Below are positions 21,421 through 29,772 of a DNA stretch of 64,000 nucleotides, piece after piece (within the stretch, counting starts at the first letter, position 1; each line of letters opens with the position of its first letter). The stretch covers positions 4,276,001-4,340,000 of the forward strand of contig NZ_CP132342.1 of NCBI RefSeq assembly GCF_040529055.1, written 5' to 3'. A model generated the notes under the pieces. That model did not search any database. It saw nothing but the letters and a program-made list of their open reading frames with translations, and was not told the DNA's origin. This stretch comes from Xanthomonas sontii. Its GTDB lineage: Bacteria; Pseudomonadota; Gammaproteobacteria; Xanthomonadales; Xanthomonadaceae. A program made the translations under genes and the position numbers.

Positions 21421-21704
21421 ACCTTGTACGCGCCGCGGAGAGATCGGGCCGCGGTCAGGCTATGCCGCTCTCGTCTACAAGAACCGGGCGCGCATTCACC
21501 CGCCCACCACTCGTGCGCAGGCAACATCCCCGCCGCCATCGCGCATCCGCACGACAGCCAGATCTTCCGATTCGTGCGACGCCTGCGCTGCGCCGTCGTG
21601 GCCGCCATGCCGCGCCCGCAGCCGTGCAGGGGAAATGCGACGCGGGTGCATCCGTCTTCCGGTTTCGCCCGTATCGCTCCCAAGTCCCCCAATGAGACGC
21701 GCTT
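21421..21704. other. leader region of the lipid operon, no gene seen
   Basis: After the duplicated repeat, 284 bases precede the desaturase gene. I see no convincing small gene. The operon promoter should lie here. I could not pick out a clear sigma-70 or ECF promoter by eye. Confidence 0.4.
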
Positions 21705-22682
21705 GTGCCGAGTCCCGTTCCGGAACCCAGCCCTTCCACAACGCCACCTGCACCGCGTGGCCGCATCCTGCGCACCTTGCGGCGGTGGTTCGACACCAGT
21801 GCCGAGATCGAGCTGGATCCGGCGCGTGCCGACCGCATCGACTGGCTGCGTGCCGCGCCCTACATCGGCCTGCACCTGGCGTGCCTGGGCGTGTTCTGGG
21901 TCGGCGTGTCGTGGTTCGCCGTCGGCATGGCCGTGGCGATGTACGCCGTGCGCATGTTCGCGCTCACCGGCTTCTACCACCGCTATTTCGCGCACCGCGC
22001 GTTCAAGACCTCGCGCCCGGTGCAGTTCCTGTTCGCCGCGATCGGCGCCACCTGCGTGCAGCGCGGGCCGCTGTGGTGGGCCGCCCACCACCGCAACCAT
22101 CATCGCCATACCGATACCCCGGCCGATCCGCATTCGCCGCGCCAGCACGGCTTCTGGTGGAGCCACAGCGGCTGGTTCCTGACTCCGCGCGGCTTCCGCA
22201 CCGACTGGGAGGCGATCCCGGACCTGCGCCGCTTCCCCGAACTGCGCTTCCTCGACCGCTTCGACCTGCTGCTGCCGGTGCTGCTGGCGCTGGCGCTGTT
22301 CCTGCTCGGCGGGTGGCTGCAGCGGCACGTGCCGCAGCTCGGCACCGACGGCCCGCAGTTGCTGGTGTGGGGTTTCTTCGTCTCCACCGTGGCGCTGTTC
22401 CATGCCACCTTCACCATCAACTCGCTGGCGCACCGCTTCGGCAGCCGCCGCTTCGACACCCGCGACGACAGCCGCAACAACCTGTGGCTGGCGCTGCTGA
22501 CCTTCGGCGAAGGCTGGCACAACAACCACCATTTCTTCCCCGGCGCCGCGCGCCAGGGCTTCCGCTGGTGGGAGCTGGACCTGACCTGGTACGGCCTGAA
22601 GGCGCTGTCGTGGACCCGCGTGATCCGCGAGCTCAAGCCGGTGCCGGCCGGGCTGGTGCGCGCACAGGCGCGTGCCCGATGA
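21705..22682 (+). CDS. membrane acyl-CoA/acyl-lipid desaturase
   Basis: Integral-membrane di-iron fatty acid desaturase of 325 residues, predicted to introduce a double bond (delta-9 type) into acyl chains. The three histidine boxes are HRYFAH (about 87-92), HHRNHH and HNNHH (about 267-271). Hydrophobic spans flank them (YIGLHLACLGVFWVGVSWFA, LLLPVLLALALFLLGGW). It starts at GTG 21705. The stop overlaps the next gene's start (ATGA). As first gene of the operon it would supply unsaturated chains to the enzymes downstream. Confidence 0.9.
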   Translation: MPSPVPEPSPSTTPPAPRGRILRTLRRWFDTSAEIELDPARADRIDWLRAAPYIGLHLACLGVFWVGVSWFAVGMAVAMYAVRMFALTGFYHRYFAHRAFKTSRPVQFLFAAIGATCVQRGPLWWAAHHRNHHRHTDTPADPHSPRQHGFWWSHSGWFLTPRGFRTDWEAIPDLRRFPELRFLDRFDLLLPVLLALALFLLGGWLQRHVPQLGTDGPQLLVWGFFVSTVALFHATFTINSLAHRFGSRRFDTRDDSRNNLWLALLTFGEGWHNNHHFFPGAARQGFRWWELDLTWYGLKALSWTRVIRELKPVPAGLVRAQARAR

Positions 22683-23932
22683 GCCGGATCGCGGTGGTGG
22701 GCTCGGGGATCGCCGGCCTCGGCGCGGCGTGGCTGCTGTCGCAGCGCCACGAGGTGACGCTGTACGAGGCGGCCGACTATCTCGGCGGCCATACCCATAC
22801 CCATGCGATCGAACTGGACGGCGCGGAGTACGCGGTGGACAGCGGCTTCATCGTGTTCAATCCGGAGCACTACCCGCTGCTGAGCGCGTTGTTCGCGCGG
22901 CTGGGAGTCGAGTCGCAGCCGACCACGATGAGTTTCTCGGTACACGAGGAGCGCACCGGGCTGGAGTACAACGCCGGCACGCTCGATGGGCTGTTCTGTC
23001 AGCGCCGCAATCTGCTGTCGCCGCGCTTCTGGCGCATGCTGCGCGATCTGCGGCGGTTCTACCGTGAGGCGCCGCAGGTGCTGCACGACGCCACGCTGGC
23101 GCAGCTCACCCTCGGCGACTTCCTGCAGCGCCACCGGTACTCCGAGGTCTTTCGCGACGCGCACCTGGTGCCGATGGCCTCGGCGCTGTGGTCCTCGCCG
23201 TCGCGGCAGATCCTCGATTTCCCGATGCGCCAGCTGATCGGCTTCATGGCCAATCACCACATGCTGCAGGTCAGCGGCCGCCCGCAGTGGCGGGTGGTGC
23301 GCGGCGGCTCCAACAGCTACGTGCGTGCGCTGCGCAGCCGCTGGCGCGTGCGCGAGCGGCTGGGCACGCCGGTGCGCGCGCTGCAGCGCACGGCCCACGG
23401 CAGCGTCGCGATCGCCTGCGATGCCGACACCCAGCAATACGACCACGCAGTATTGGCCTGCCACGCCGACGACGCGCTGCGCCTGCTGACCGACCCCAGC
23501 GACGCGGAAACCGCGATCCTCGGCGCGATCGGCTACCAGGACAACGAGACCGTGCTGCACACCGATGCGCGCGTGCTGCCGCGCGACCGCCGCGCCTGGG
23601 CCGCCTGGAACGCGCATGTACCGGCGGATCCGGACGCGCCGTGCACGGTCAGCTACTGGATGAACGCGCTGCAGTCGCTGCAGGCGCCGCAGCCGTTCAT
23701 CGTCAGCCTCAACCGCACGGATGCGATCGATCCGGCCAAGGTGCTGCGACGCATGCGCTACCGGCATCCGCTGCAGACCCAGGCGTCGGTGGCGGCGCAG
23801 GCGCGCAAGGGCGAGATCCAGGGCCAGCGCAATACCTGGTTCGCCGGCGCCGGCTGGGGCTTCGGCTTCCACGAGGACGGCCTGCGCAGCGCGGTCGACG
23901 TCGCCGCCGCGCTGGGGGTACCCTGGTCATGA
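22679..23932 (+). CDS. FAD-dependent amine-oxidase-like oxidoreductase (UfaD-like)
   Basis: Flavoprotein of 417 residues with an N-terminal Rossmann FAD motif (VVGSGIAGLGAAWLL, then VTLYEAADYLGGHTHTH) and an amine-oxidase/phytoene-desaturase-like fold. In many proteobacteria this gene type sits next to DUF1365 and a Cfa-like methyltransferase. In Rhodobacter a protein of this kind (UfaD) desaturates methylated phospholipid acyl chains on the way to furan fatty acids. The C-terminal FAGAGWGFGFHEDGLRSAV closes the FAD site. It overlaps both neighbours by ATGA. Role here is inferred from family and context. Confidence 0.88.
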   Translation: MSRIAVVGSGIAGLGAAWLLSQRHEVTLYEAADYLGGHTHTHAIELDGAEYAVDSGFIVFNPEHYPLLSALFARLGVESQPTTMSFSVHEERTGLEYNAGTLDGLFCQRRNLLSPRFWRMLRDLRRFYREAPQVLHDATLAQLTLGDFLQRHRYSEVFRDAHLVPMASALWSSPSRQILDFPMRQLIGFMANHHMLQVSGRPQWRVVRGGSNSYVRALRSRWRVRERLGTPVRALQRTAHGSVAIACDADTQQYDHAVLACHADDALRLLTDPSDAETAILGAIGYQDNETVLHTDARVLPRDRRAWAAWNAHVPADPDAPCTVSYWMNALQSLQAPQPFIVSLNRTDAIDPAKVLRRMRYRHPLQTQASVAAQARKGEIQGQRNTWFAGAGWGFGFHEDGLRSAVDVAAALGVPWS

Positions 23933-24798
23933 CGCTGATGCGCCGTGCTGCCGTGCCCGCCCCGCCGACTGGCGCCGTCTCGACAACGTCGGCGGCGGCG
24001 GGCACGACCCTGCATGGCCTGCACAGCGCGGTATACACCGGCTGGGTGCGGCATCGCCGTTACGCGCCGAAAGCGCTGGCGTTCCGCTATCCGCTGTTCC
24101 TGCTGTACCTGGACCTGGACGAACTGGAGCAGGTATTCGCGCGGCGCTGGCTATGGTCGGTGAACCGGCGCAACCTGGCCGAGTTCCGCCGCAGCGACTA
24201 CCTGGGCGACCCCGCGCAACCGCTGGACGAAGCGGTACGCGACCGCGTGCAGCAGCACACCGGCGAGCGTCCGCTGGGCCCGGTGCGCATGCTCACCCAC
24301 CTGCGCTACTTCGGCCACTGCTTCAATCCGGTCACGTTCTACTACTGCCACGACGCGCAGCAGCGCCTGCACAGCATCGTCGCCGAGATCACCAACACGC
24401 CGTGGCGGCAGCGCCACGCCTACGTGCTGCCGATGGCCGAGGCGCGCAGTCACGGCGTCACGCACGCCTGGCGCTTCGCCAAGCGCTTCCACGTCTCGCC
24501 GTTCATGGCGATGGCGCACACCTATGCTTGGCGCTTCAGCGAACCCGGCGCGCAACTGCGCGTGCACATGGACGTGCTCGATCCCACGCCGGCGGCGACG
24601 CGGCGACGCTTCGACGCCACCCTGGTGCTCGAGCGCCGCGCGCTCGACGGTGCCAGCCTGGCGCAGGCACTGCTGCGCTATCCGGCGATGACCCTGCAGG
24701 TCATGGCCAAGATCCACTGGCAGGCGCTGCGGCTGTGGCTGCGCGGCAACCCGGTGCACGACCACCCCGACCACTCCCTTCCGCGAGAACGCCGATGA
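23929..24798 (+). CDS. DUF1365 family protein
   Basis: Protein of 289 residues with the DUF1365 hallmarks: HSAVYTGWVRHRRYAPKALA, FRYPLFLLYLDLDEL, HLRYFGHCFNPVTFYYC and FHVSPFMAM. The conserved His/Asn/Cys-rich centre may be catalytic. DUF1365 genes almost always neighbour an FAD oxidoreductase and a Cfa-like methyltransferase, as here, so a step in modified fatty acid synthesis is likely; an oxygen-inserting role like UfaO is one option. It overlaps both neighbours by ATGA. No function is proven for this group. Confidence 0.88.
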   Translation: MTLMRRAAVPAPPTGAVSTTSAAAGTTLHGLHSAVYTGWVRHRRYAPKALAFRYPLFLLYLDLDELEQVFARRWLWSVNRRNLAEFRRSDYLGDPAQPLDEAVRDRVQQHTGERPLGPVRMLTHLRYFGHCFNPVTFYYCHDAQQRLHSIVAEITNTPWRQRHAYVLPMAEARSHGVTHAWRFAKRFHVSPFMAMAHTYAWRFSEPGAQLRVHMDVLDPTPAATRRRFDATLVLERRALDGASLAQALLRYPAMTLQVMAKIHWQALRLWLRGNPVHDHPDHSLPRERR

Positions 24799-26108
24799 AC
24801 GCTCCGCACGCGCCCTCTTCCGCCGCCGCGCTGGCCCCTGCCGCACCGCCGCTGCGCGGGCTCGACCGCCTGCTGCGGCAACGCCTGCTCGCCACGCTGG
24901 ATGGCCTGCGCGAGGGCCAGTTGCGCATCGAGGAAGCCGGCACGCTGACCACGCTGGGCGATTCCACCGCGGGCGCCGACACGCTGCAGGCGCATCTGCG
25001 CATCCATGACCCGCGCTTCTACCGCCAGGCCGCGCTCAACGGCAGCGTCGGCGTCGGCGAGGCGTACATGGACGGGCTGTGGGATTGCGACGACCTGGTC
25101 GCACTGGTGCGCCTGCTGGTGCGCAATCGCGACCGCCTGGATGCGATGGAGACCGGCCTGGCCCGGCTCGGCGGCCTGGCGATGCGCGGCCTGCACGCGT
25201 TCGCGCGCAATACCCGCGCCGGCAGCCGCCGCAACATCGCCGCGCACTACGACCTGGGCAATCCGTTGTTCGAGCTGTTCCTGGATCGCAACCTGATGTA
25301 CTCCTCGGCGATCTTCCGCGACGCCGACGCCGCCTTGGGCGAAGCCGCGCTGGAACGCGCCGCCGAACGCAAGCTGCAGCGCATCTGCGCCAAGCTCGAT
25401 CTGCAGCCGCACCATCACCTGGTCGAGATCGGCACCGGCTGGGGCGGCTTCGCGCTGCATGCGGCCAAGCACCACGGCTGCCGCGTCACCACCACCACCA
25501 TCTCGCGCGAGCAGTACGAACTGGCGCGGCAGCGCATCGCGGCCGCCGGGCTGTCGGACCGGGTCGAGGTGTTGCTGCGCGACTATCGCGATCTCGACGG
25601 TCGCTACGATCGCCTGGTCTCGATCGAGATGATCGAGGCGATCGGCCATCAATACCTGGATACCTACTTCGGCAAGGTCGGCAGCCTGCTCAAGGACGAC
25701 GGCCAGGCGCTGATCCAGGCCATCACCATCGAGGACCACCGCTACGCGCAGGCGCTGAAGTCGGTGGACTTCATCAAGCGCCATATCTTCCCGGGCAGCT
25801 TCATCCCCTCGGTGGCGGCGATGACCGGTGCGATCGGCCGCGCCAGCGACCTGCGTCTGTTCAACCTGGAAGACATCGGCCCCAGCTACGCGCTGACCCT
25901 GCGCGCCTGGCGCGAGCGCTTCATGGCCAGGCTGCCGCAGGTGCGCGCGCTCGGCTACGACGAACGCTTCATCCGCATGTGGGAGTTCTATCTGGCCTAC
26001 TGCGAAGGCGGTTTCCTGGAGCGCTCGATCGGCGACGTGCACCTGTGGCTGAGCAAGCCGCGCGCACGGCCGGCGCAGTTCGCGCCGGTGCTGGCGGGCG
26101 ACGCATGA
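24795..26108 (+). CDS. Cfa-like SAM methyltransferase, UfaM/TmsB-like subgroup
   Basis: SAM-dependent methyltransferase of 437 residues acting on phospholipid acyl chains. The SAM site is LVEIGTGWGGFALHAA. AHYDLGNPLFELFLDRNLMY and the helical C-terminus are as in cyclopropane fatty acid synthase. Some E. coli Cfa bicarbonate-site residues differ: YSCAYW is YSSAIF (Cys to Ser), and LLHTIG is LIQAIT (His to Gln). Glu in MIEAIG and Tyr in PSYALTL remain. These changes, from memory, match UfaA1/TmsB/UfaM enzymes that methylate rather than cyclopropanate. It overlaps both neighbours by ATGA. Confidence 0.9.
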   Translation: MNAPHAPSSAAALAPAAPPLRGLDRLLRQRLLATLDGLREGQLRIEEAGTLTTLGDSTAGADTLQAHLRIHDPRFYRQAALNGSVGVGEAYMDGLWDCDDLVALVRLLVRNRDRLDAMETGLARLGGLAMRGLHAFARNTRAGSRRNIAAHYDLGNPLFELFLDRNLMYSSAIFRDADAALGEAALERAAERKLQRICAKLDLQPHHHLVEIGTGWGGFALHAAKHHGCRVTTTTISREQYELARQRIAAAGLSDRVEVLLRDYRDLDGRYDRLVSIEMIEAIGHQYLDTYFGKVGSLLKDDGQALIQAITIEDHRYAQALKSVDFIKRHIFPGSFIPSVAAMTGAIGRASDLRLFNLEDIGPSYALTLRAWRERFMARLPQVRALGYDERFIRMWEFYLAYCEGGFLERSIGDVHLWLSKPRARPAQFAPVLAGDA

Positions 26109-26650
26109 GCAACCTGATCAACTACCTCGCCCTGCAGGGGCTGTGGCTGGCCGCCGTCGTCGGCGCCGCGCACGGCTTGGCCTGGTCCGGCCCGGCGGCG
26201 CTGGCGCTGTTCGCGCTGTACCAGTTGCAGTCGCGCCGCCGCGCGCGTGGCGACGCCGCGCTGATCGCCCTGGCGTTGCCGCTGGGTGCCGGTGTCGATG
26301 CGGCCATGCGCGCCGGCGACTGGGTGCGCTACGCCGCCGCGCCGCCGGCGCCGTGGCCGCCGCTGTGGATCCTGGCGCTGTGGGCCGGCTTCGCGCTGAC
26401 CTTCCAGCACTCGCTGGCCTGGGTGATGCGCCATCCCTGGCGCGCGGCGCTGTTCGGCGCCATTGGCGGCCCGCTGGGCTATGTGCTGGCCGCGCGCGGC
26501 TGGCAGGCGGTGACGCTGGTGGCGCCCAAGTCGCAGGCGCTGCTGGCGCTGGCTGTGGGCTGGGCCGCGGCGCTGACCTTGCTGAGCCTGGCGACGCGCC
26601 GCCTGATGGTCGCCACGCCGGCGCTGCCGGCCACCGGAGCCGTGCGATGA
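26105..26650 (+). CDS. DUF2878 family membrane protein
   Basis: Inner-membrane protein of 181 residues with about five hydrophobic helices and the DUF2878 pattern: NYLALQGLWLAAVVGAA, ALIALALPLGAGVDAAMRAG, and FALTFQHSLAWVMRHPWRAA. DUF2878 genes commonly sit in operons with Cfa-like methyltransferases and DUF1295 or DUF3833 genes. A scaffold or lipid-binding role is possible, but none is known. Its ATG overlaps the upstream stop and its stop overlaps the next ATG. Confidence 0.85.
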   Translation: MSNLINYLALQGLWLAAVVGAAHGLAWSGPAALALFALYQLQSRRRARGDAALIALALPLGAGVDAAMRAGDWVRYAAAPPAPWPPLWILALWAGFALTFQHSLAWVMRHPWRAALFGAIGGPLGYVLAARGWQAVTLVAPKSQALLALAVGWAAALTLLSLATRRLMVATPALPATGAVR

Positions 26651-27429
26651 ACGCCTGGCCGCTGCTGCATGTGGGCGTGTTCACCGTGCTGGTCATGCTC
26701 GCCGGCTGGGCCTGGCAGCGGCGCACCCGCAATGCCGGCGTGGTCGATGTGCTGTGGTCGGCCTGCATGGCGCTGACCGCGGTGTACTGCGCCTGGCGCG
26801 CCGATGGCGCGCTGCTGCCGCGGGTGCTGACCGCGGTGCTGGGTGGGCTGTGGGGCGCGCGCCTGGCCTGGCATCTGGGCATACGCGTGTTCGGCGATGC
26901 GCACGAAGACGGCCGCTATCGTGCCCTGCGTGAGCACTGGCACGGCGACCAGCGCAAGTTCCTGGCGTTCTTCCTCGGCCAGGCGCTGGTGGTGCTGGCG
27001 TTCGCGGTGCCGCTGTCGGTGGCCGCGCACAATCCGCAGCCGCAGTGGAGCGTGTGGACCACGTTGGCGGTCGCGACCTGGCTGATCGCGGTCGGCGGGG
27101 AAAGCCTGGCCGACCGGCAACTGGCCGCGTTCCGCACCGACCCGGCGAACAAGGGCAAGACCTGCCGCCAAGGCCTGTGGCGCTATTCGCGGCATCCGAA
27201 CTACTTCTTCGAATTCGTGCACTGGTTCGCCTACGTGTTCCTGGCAGTGGGCAGCGGCGCGCTGTGGGTCGGCGTGGCCGCGCTGGGCCCGTTGCTGATG
27301 TTCGCCTTCCTCTATCGCGTCACCGGCATTCCCTATACCGAACAACAAGCGCTGCGCTCGCGCGGCCGCGATTACGCCGACTACCAGCGCAGCACCAGCG
27401 CCTTCTTCCCCATGCCGCCGCGGCATTGA
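26647..27429 (+). CDS. DUF1295 membrane protein (steroid 5-alpha-reductase fold)
   Basis: Polytopic membrane protein of 260 residues. The C-terminal signature LWRYSRHPNYFFEFVHWFAY and the final GRDYADYQRSTSAFFPM are typical of DUF1295, related to steroid 5-alpha-reductases and isoprenylcysteine methyltransferases. Related enzymes use NADPH to reduce a conjugated double bond. In this operon a reductase acting on a modified unsaturated chain would fit, but that is inference. ATGA overlap upstream; 20 bases to the next gene. Confidence 0.87.
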   Translation: MNAWPLLHVGVFTVLVMLAGWAWQRRTRNAGVVDVLWSACMALTAVYCAWRADGALLPRVLTAVLGGLWGARLAWHLGIRVFGDAHEDGRYRALREHWHGDQRKFLAFFLGQALVVLAFAVPLSVAAHNPQPQWSVWTTLAVATWLIAVGGESLADRQLAAFRTDPANKGKTCRQGLWRYSRHPNYFFEFVHWFAYVFLAVGSGALWVGVAALGPLLMFAFLYRVTGIPYTEQQALRSRGRDYADYQRSTSAFFPMPPRH

Positions 27430-27449
27430 GCCGCGCGAGGAGATCCGCC

Positions 27450-28526
27450 ATGTCCAGTACCTTCGCCACCTCTTCCCCGCCTGCCGCGCCGGCCGAGCCG
27501 CTGGCCACGCGCATGGCCGAATCCGGCCTATTGCCCGACGCCATGCTGCGCGCGGCGATGCGCCGGTTGTGCGCGCAGCGCTTGCGCGACGAGCGCGCCG
27601 GCGGCGCCGACGCGGCCTGGGAGCGCCAGCGCCTGCTGATCGAATCGCTGCGCGAGAGCGCCATCGCGATCGAGACCGACGCAGCCAACCGCCAGCATTA
27701 CGAAGTGCCGCCGCGCTTCTTCGAGCTGTGCCTGGGCAAGCGCCTGAAGTACAGCAGCTGCTACTGGGATGCGACCACGCCCGACCTGGACGCGGCCGAA
27801 GAACGCATGCTGCAGCTGTACGCCGAACGCGCACAGTTGCGCGACCGCCAGCGCATCCTCGAACTGGGCTGCGGCTGGGGCTCGCTGACGCTGTGGATGG
27901 CCGAGCAGTTCCCCGGCGCACGCATCACCGCGGTCTCCAACTCGCGGCCGCAGCGCGAGCACATCGAAGCGCAATGCCGCGCGCGCGGACTGGGCAACGT
28001 CAAGGTGATCACCCACGACGCCAACACCCTGACCCTGCCGACCGAAAGCTACGACCGTGTGGTCTCGATCGAGATGTTCGAGCACATGCGCAACTACCGC
28101 GAACTGCTCAAGCGGGTCAGCCACTGGCTGGTGCCGGGCGGCCGGCTGTTCGTGCACATCTTTTGCCATCGCGACTTGGCCTACCCGTTCGAGGTGCAGG
28201 GCGAGGACAACTGGATGGGCCGGCACTTCTTCACCGGCGGCCTGATGCCGGCGGCCGACACCCTGCTGCAGTTCCAGGACGACCTGGCGATCGAACGCCG
28301 CTGGCTTCTGTCCGGCCAGCATTACGAGAAGACCGCCAACGCCTGGCTGCACAACCAGGACCGCCACCGCGACACGCTGATGCCGGTGCTGCAGGCCACC
28401 TACGGCGCCGACGCCAAGATCTGGTGGCAACGCTGGCGCATGTTCTGGATGGCCTGCGCGGAACTGTTCGGCTACGAACAGGGCCAGCAGTGGGGCGTGG
28501 CGCATTACCGGTTCGTCAGGCGCTGA
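27450..28526 (+). CDS. Cfa-family methyltransferase resembling coclaurine N-methyltransferase
   Basis: SAM-dependent methyltransferase of 358 residues. The SAM site is ILELGCGWGSLTLWMA. The rest follows plant coclaurine N-methyltransferase closely in pattern: YSSCYWDATTPDLDAAEERM, SIEMFEHMRNY, LFVHIFCHRDLAYPFE, and RHFFTGGLMPAADTLLQFQD. Bacterial members are annotated as cyclopropane synthase family. A GAGGAG ribosome site precedes ATG 27450. It is the last gene of the operon. Target may be a lipid chain or a small amine; the paired DUF1295 gene argues for a lipid. No close link to the first methyltransferase beyond the fold. Confidence 0.88.
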   Translation: MSSTFATSSPPAAPAEPLATRMAESGLLPDAMLRAAMRRLCAQRLRDERAGGADAAWERQRLLIESLRESAIAIETDAANRQHYEVPPRFFELCLGKRLKYSSCYWDATTPDLDAAEERMLQLYAERAQLRDRQRILELGCGWGSLTLWMAEQFPGARITAVSNSRPQREHIEAQCRARGLGNVKVITHDANTLTLPTESYDRVVSIEMFEHMRNYRELLKRVSHWLVPGGRLFVHIFCHRDLAYPFEVQGEDNWMGRHFFTGGLMPAADTLLQFQDDLAIERRWLLSGQHYEKTANAWLHNQDRHRDTLMPVLQATYGADAKIWWQRWRMFWMACAELFGYEQGQQWGVAHYRFVRR

Positions 28527-28738
28527 GGGGCTGGGATGCCGGGAATGGAGAATGGGGAAACGGGAATGGGCGTCCCGCGAGTGCCCGGGTTACCTGCGTA
28601 CCCAAGGAACTTCCGGTCAACCGCGACGGGCTTTACCGGCGACGCCTGTCGCGGCTAAAGCCACTGCTTCACGCGGTCGCTCAGGCGACGCACTGCCGGC
28701 TTTCCCATTCCCGATTCCCGACTCCCCATTCCCGGCTT
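28527..28738. repeat. heptamer-array element after the lipid operon
   Basis: The 212-base gap begins with GGGAATGGAGAATGGGGAAAC (about 28543-28563) and ends with CATTCCCGATTCCCGACTCC and CATTCCCGG (about 28706-28735), an inverted pair of heptamer arrays. The centre holds a second palindromic motif (CGCGACGGGCTTTACCGG with CGCGGCTAAAGCC). No gene. Confidence 0.7.
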
Positions 28739-29083
28739 TCACGCCGCCGCGGTAATGACGATCTCGATCTTCCAGGCCGGGTCGGCCAGCTTGGCCTGCA
28801 CGGTGGCGCGGGCCGGGGTGTTGCCCGGGCTAACCCATTCCTCCCAGACCTTGTTCATTTCGGCGAACTCGGCCAGGTCGGTCATGAAGATCTCCGCGCG
28901 CAGGATCCGGCTCTTGTCGGTGGCGGCGAGCGCCAGCAACCGGTCGATCGCGGCCAGCACCTGGCGGGTCTGGCCGGCGATGTCTTCGCTGGTATCGTCC
29001 GCGATCTGCCCGGCCAGATAGGCCACGCCGTTGTACACGGTCATCTCCGACATCCGCGGGCCGGTATCGAAACGCTGGATCAT
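28739..29083 (-). CDS. RidA family (YjgF/UK114) deaminase
   Basis: Cytoplasmic protein of 114 residues of the Rid family, which hydrolyses reactive enamine/imine intermediates made by PLP enzymes. The conserved active-site arginine is in NTPARATVQAKL, and the pattern VYNGVAYLAGQIADDTSEDI and VVITAAA-like C-terminus (IEIVITAAA) are typical. The start at 29083 overlaps the stop of the DUF998 gene upstream on the minus strand by four bases, so they are co-translated. It is close to, but not certainly, the archetypal RidA clade. Confidence 0.88.
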   Translation of the reverse strand: MIQRFDTGPRMSEMTVYNGVAYLAGQIADDTSEDIAGQTRQVLAAIDRLLALAATDKSRILRAEIFMTDLAEFAEMNKVWEEWVSPGNTPARATVQAKLADPAWKIEIVITAAA

Positions 29084-29772
29084 GATGCGCTGTCCTGTAG
29101 TGGGAAGACCACGCCATTGTCGCGCGATTGCGCCGCGGCTGCAGGCACCGGCCGCCACACGCGATACGCCACCGGCAGCAGCCAGGCCAGGATCAGCACG
29201 ATCGGCAGTTTCTGGGTCAGCCCGCGCGGCGGCGCGCGCCACAGCACATGCACCCACAGGGCCACGAACGCCAGCACCGCCAGCAGCAACAGCGGCCCGG
29301 CGCGGCCCCGCCACGCCGCCTGCCCGCGCAGCCACGCGCTCTGCAGCAGCATCGCCGTGGTCACGCACAGGAACGCGGTCTGCGCGGAGAGCCCGTGCAC
29401 CAGCGGCGCCAGCAGCGGTGCGCGCTGCGGCAGATAGCTGTCGCCGATCGCCACGCCGCACAGGCCGAGCGCGGCGCAGCCGAACAGCAATACAGGCGCA
29501 CCGCTGCGCGCGCGTGGCGGCGCCTGCGCATACAGCCCGGCCGCCAGCGCCACCACGCCGATGGCCAGCAGGACGTAGACGGTGCGCAGCAGCAGGCCGC
29601 CGGGCCCATGCAGGTACTGGCTGAGCGTGGCCTGCTGCCAGTGCAGATCGGCGCGCACGACCTGCAACGCCATGGCCACGCCGAGGAACAGCAGCGCCAG
29701 CAGCAGCGCTGCGGCGCCGGCCAGGCGCGTCCAGCGCGGCGGCGTGGGAAAGGGAGATGCGGACAAGGGCAT
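29080..29772 (-). CDS. DUF998 family membrane protein
   Basis: Inner-membrane protein of 230 residues with six predicted helices, for example RLAGAAALLLALLFLGVAMA, LLRTVYVLLAIGVVALAAGL, and LPIVLILAWLLPVAYRVW. The loop SQYLHGPGGLLLRTVY and ATL/DSYLP motifs fit DUF998. It overlaps the RidA start (ATGA). Function unknown; a second family member is at 2429-3052. Start at 29772 (MPLSASPFPTPPRW) places a short cytoplasmic tail before helix 1. Confidence 0.8.
   Translation of the reverse strand: MPLSASPFPTPPRWTRLAGAAALLLALLFLGVAMALQVVRADLHWQQATLSQYLHGPGGLLLRTVYVLLAIGVVALAAGLYAQAPPRARSGAPVLLFGCAALGLCGVAIGDSYLPQRAPLLAPLVHGLSAQTAFLCVTTAMLLQSAWLRGQAAWRGRAGPLLLLAVLAFVALWVHVLWRAPPRGLTQKLPIVLILAWLLPVAYRVWRPVPAAAAQSRDNGVVFPLQDSAS

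Noticed and set aside
21339..21695. 118-codon frame upstream of the desaturase gene
   Set aside because: Begins in the repeat element and is Arg/Ser-rich with no motif; no ribosome site.
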